Positions 62,918 to 64,000 of a stretch of DNA of 64,000 nt are shown here, one piece after another (the first letter of the stretch is position 1; every line of letters starts with the position of its first letter). Source of the stretch: JALORV01 sp963707445 (GTDB lineage: Bacteria > Pseudomonadota > Gammaproteobacteria > Burkholderiales > Burkholderiaceae_F); contig CAVPPW010000011.1 of assembly GCA_963707445.1 (NCBI GenBank), positions 6,069 to 70,068 on the forward strand, in the 5' to 3' direction. The position numbers and the translations under genes were made by a program. The notes under the pieces are model-generated. The model saw nothing but the letters and a program-made list of their open reading frames with translations. It did no database searches and had not been told where the DNA came from.

Positions 62918-63938
62918 TCAGAAATACCAGGACAGGCTCAAAGTTCCGAACTCGGGGCGCCGCCGCTCGGTGTCGAACGTCTTGGTGAAGTAGGTCTTGC
63001 CGAGGAAGAAGGCGAAACTGCGATGTCGCACGGCGATGCCGAGTGTGGCCATGCCGATGAAGGGCTTGGAGCCGACTGATCGGCTGTCGCTGAACACCGT
63101 ACCGTCGAGCGGAAGGTAGTGGGCGACGCCGTAGCCCATAACACCGCCGGAAAGCGACACGGACCATCCCTCCACTGGCCCGACACCGACCGTTGACGCC
63201 GCATTGAACCCTTGACGCAGCGCTGTTCCGCCCAGGGCATCCACGAGGTTCCAGCCGACCTCGCCGTACAGACCGAGGCCGACACCGGTGAAGTAGTTGC
63301 CGAGCGCTGCGCTGGCCACGGGAATGACTCTCCACGCGGCCGATTTGCCCAAGTCCCCTTGGGCCAGCAGGTACGTGCCGGTGTAACCGACGTTGAGGAC
63401 GGGCTCGTTCGGAAGCTGCGTGTCCCAGCCCATCGGCTCGTCCGAGTCGGTCCTTTGATGGAACCATTTTTGTACGTTGTCAGCCTGCGACGCCGGACCC
63501 ACTACGCCGACTCGGAGCTGCCACGCATGTACCCAACGTTCCTTTCTCGCATAGATCGTACTGTCGAGGTACAGCACGCCGGCATAGGGTTGGTCGTCCA
63601 ATGGCGGGTTCGGGATCGTGATGTCGTCTGGCGTATGCATCTCCTGGGCAAGGGACCAGGACACGTACGTGCGGGAACCCTCATTCCCAACGAACGGCAG
63701 GAACGACCAGAATTCGCCCCAGCGGCGGACGAGGCTCCCCTTCTCGTAGGTGTTGATGGCGTTCGAAACCCACGTCACGCCGACGCCGTTCGTGTAGTTG
63801 TTGTCGTGACCCGGTTGCTATGTCGTTTTCGAGGGTCATCGTCAATGCGCCACGGTAGGACGTGGGCGACTGCGCGGCGCAGTCGACTACGCCGGATGAC
63901 AGCAACGCGACCAAGGTCAGCCACACACTCGGTTTCAT
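62918..63938 (-). CDS. LpxR-type lipid A deacylase (DUF2219) (frame break near 63811)
   Basis: About 339 residues. Signal peptide MKPSVWLTLVALLSSGVVDC, then GALTMTLENDIATG which, after removing one G near 63811, continues HDNNYTNGVGVTWVSNAINT, the LpxR active-site start. Later PLDDQPYAGVLYLDS and the C-terminal SLSWYF ending in Phe, as in outer-membrane barrels. LpxR removes the 3'-acyloxyacyl group from lipid A at the cell surface; the natural role here is untested. Confidence 0.85.
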
Positions 63939-64000
63939 GCCATTGCCCCTGATGTCCGCTGGTCATTCGTGAATTTCGATGTGAGAAAAGCGTAAGCGGG

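Overview
The window is a GC-rich chromosomal segment from a betaproteobacterium, most likely of the order Burkholderiales. The evidence is gene content and order: serB, mfd, ispD-ispF, an OmpR/EnvZ-type pair, and efp / uvrC-pgsA-tRNA-Gly-tRNA-Cys are typical housekeeping blocks of that group. No plasmid or phage backbone is visible. The one complete mobile element is an IS630-family insertion at 52,780-53,949.

A property of the sequence dominates the annotation. More than 25 genes, including essential ones (ispD, ispF, efp, mfd, serB), are broken by frame changes. Where I could resolve the break, about 55 cases are repaired by removing one base and only about three by adding one. Corrected lengths then match family norms. 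I treat these as sequencing or assembly insertions, annotate each gene over its full span, and give the approximate break positions.

Layout. 1-3.6 kb: glutathione-dependent formaldehyde oxidation (frmA, gfa, fghA) behind an MBL-fold protein that has lost its metal ligands. 3.9-7.6 kb: a chromate-resistance-like operon (chrB, a small DUF2917-like gene, an MFS exporter, a superoxide dismutase-rhodanese fusion) with a palindromic operator-promoter. 7.6-16 kb: accessory genes, including a His-tailed DMT transporter, DUF5996 and glycolipid-binding proteins, an AAC(3)-I-like acetyltransferase, and two TPR proteins around a DUF1214 remnant. 15.8-24.5 kb: a LysR-controlled catabolic cluster (two PPC/DUF296 proteins, SDR, SCP2-type thiolase, acyl-CoA ligase, TRAP transporter). 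The TRAP system would import an organic acid, the ligase activate it, the SDR oxidise it and the thiolase cleave it. 24.6-34.2 kb: gamma-carbonic anhydrase, a processive glycosyltransferase, a MASE1 hybrid kinase, an S9 lipoprotein peptidase, a CDF exporter and serB.

34-48 kb is housekeeping: TPR protein, mfd, ispD-ispF, the OmpR/EnvZ-type operon, DUF3106, efp, uvrC, pgsA and two tRNAs. mfd is preceded by a hairpin with a T-tract that looks like an intrinsic terminator. 48-56.9 kb is accessory again: a second hybrid kinase, M28 peptidase, small hypothetical genes, IS630, an EF-hand protein and a patatin lipoprotein. 56-62.6 kb is a minus-strand efflux operon (outer-membrane factor, adaptor, RND pump, NAD(P)-binding protein). 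The window ends with an LpxR-type lipid A deacylase.

The best candidates for something undescribed are the tandem PPC pair inside the catabolic cluster, the chrB-MFS-SOD/rhodanese module with its operator, and the mfd leader hairpin.
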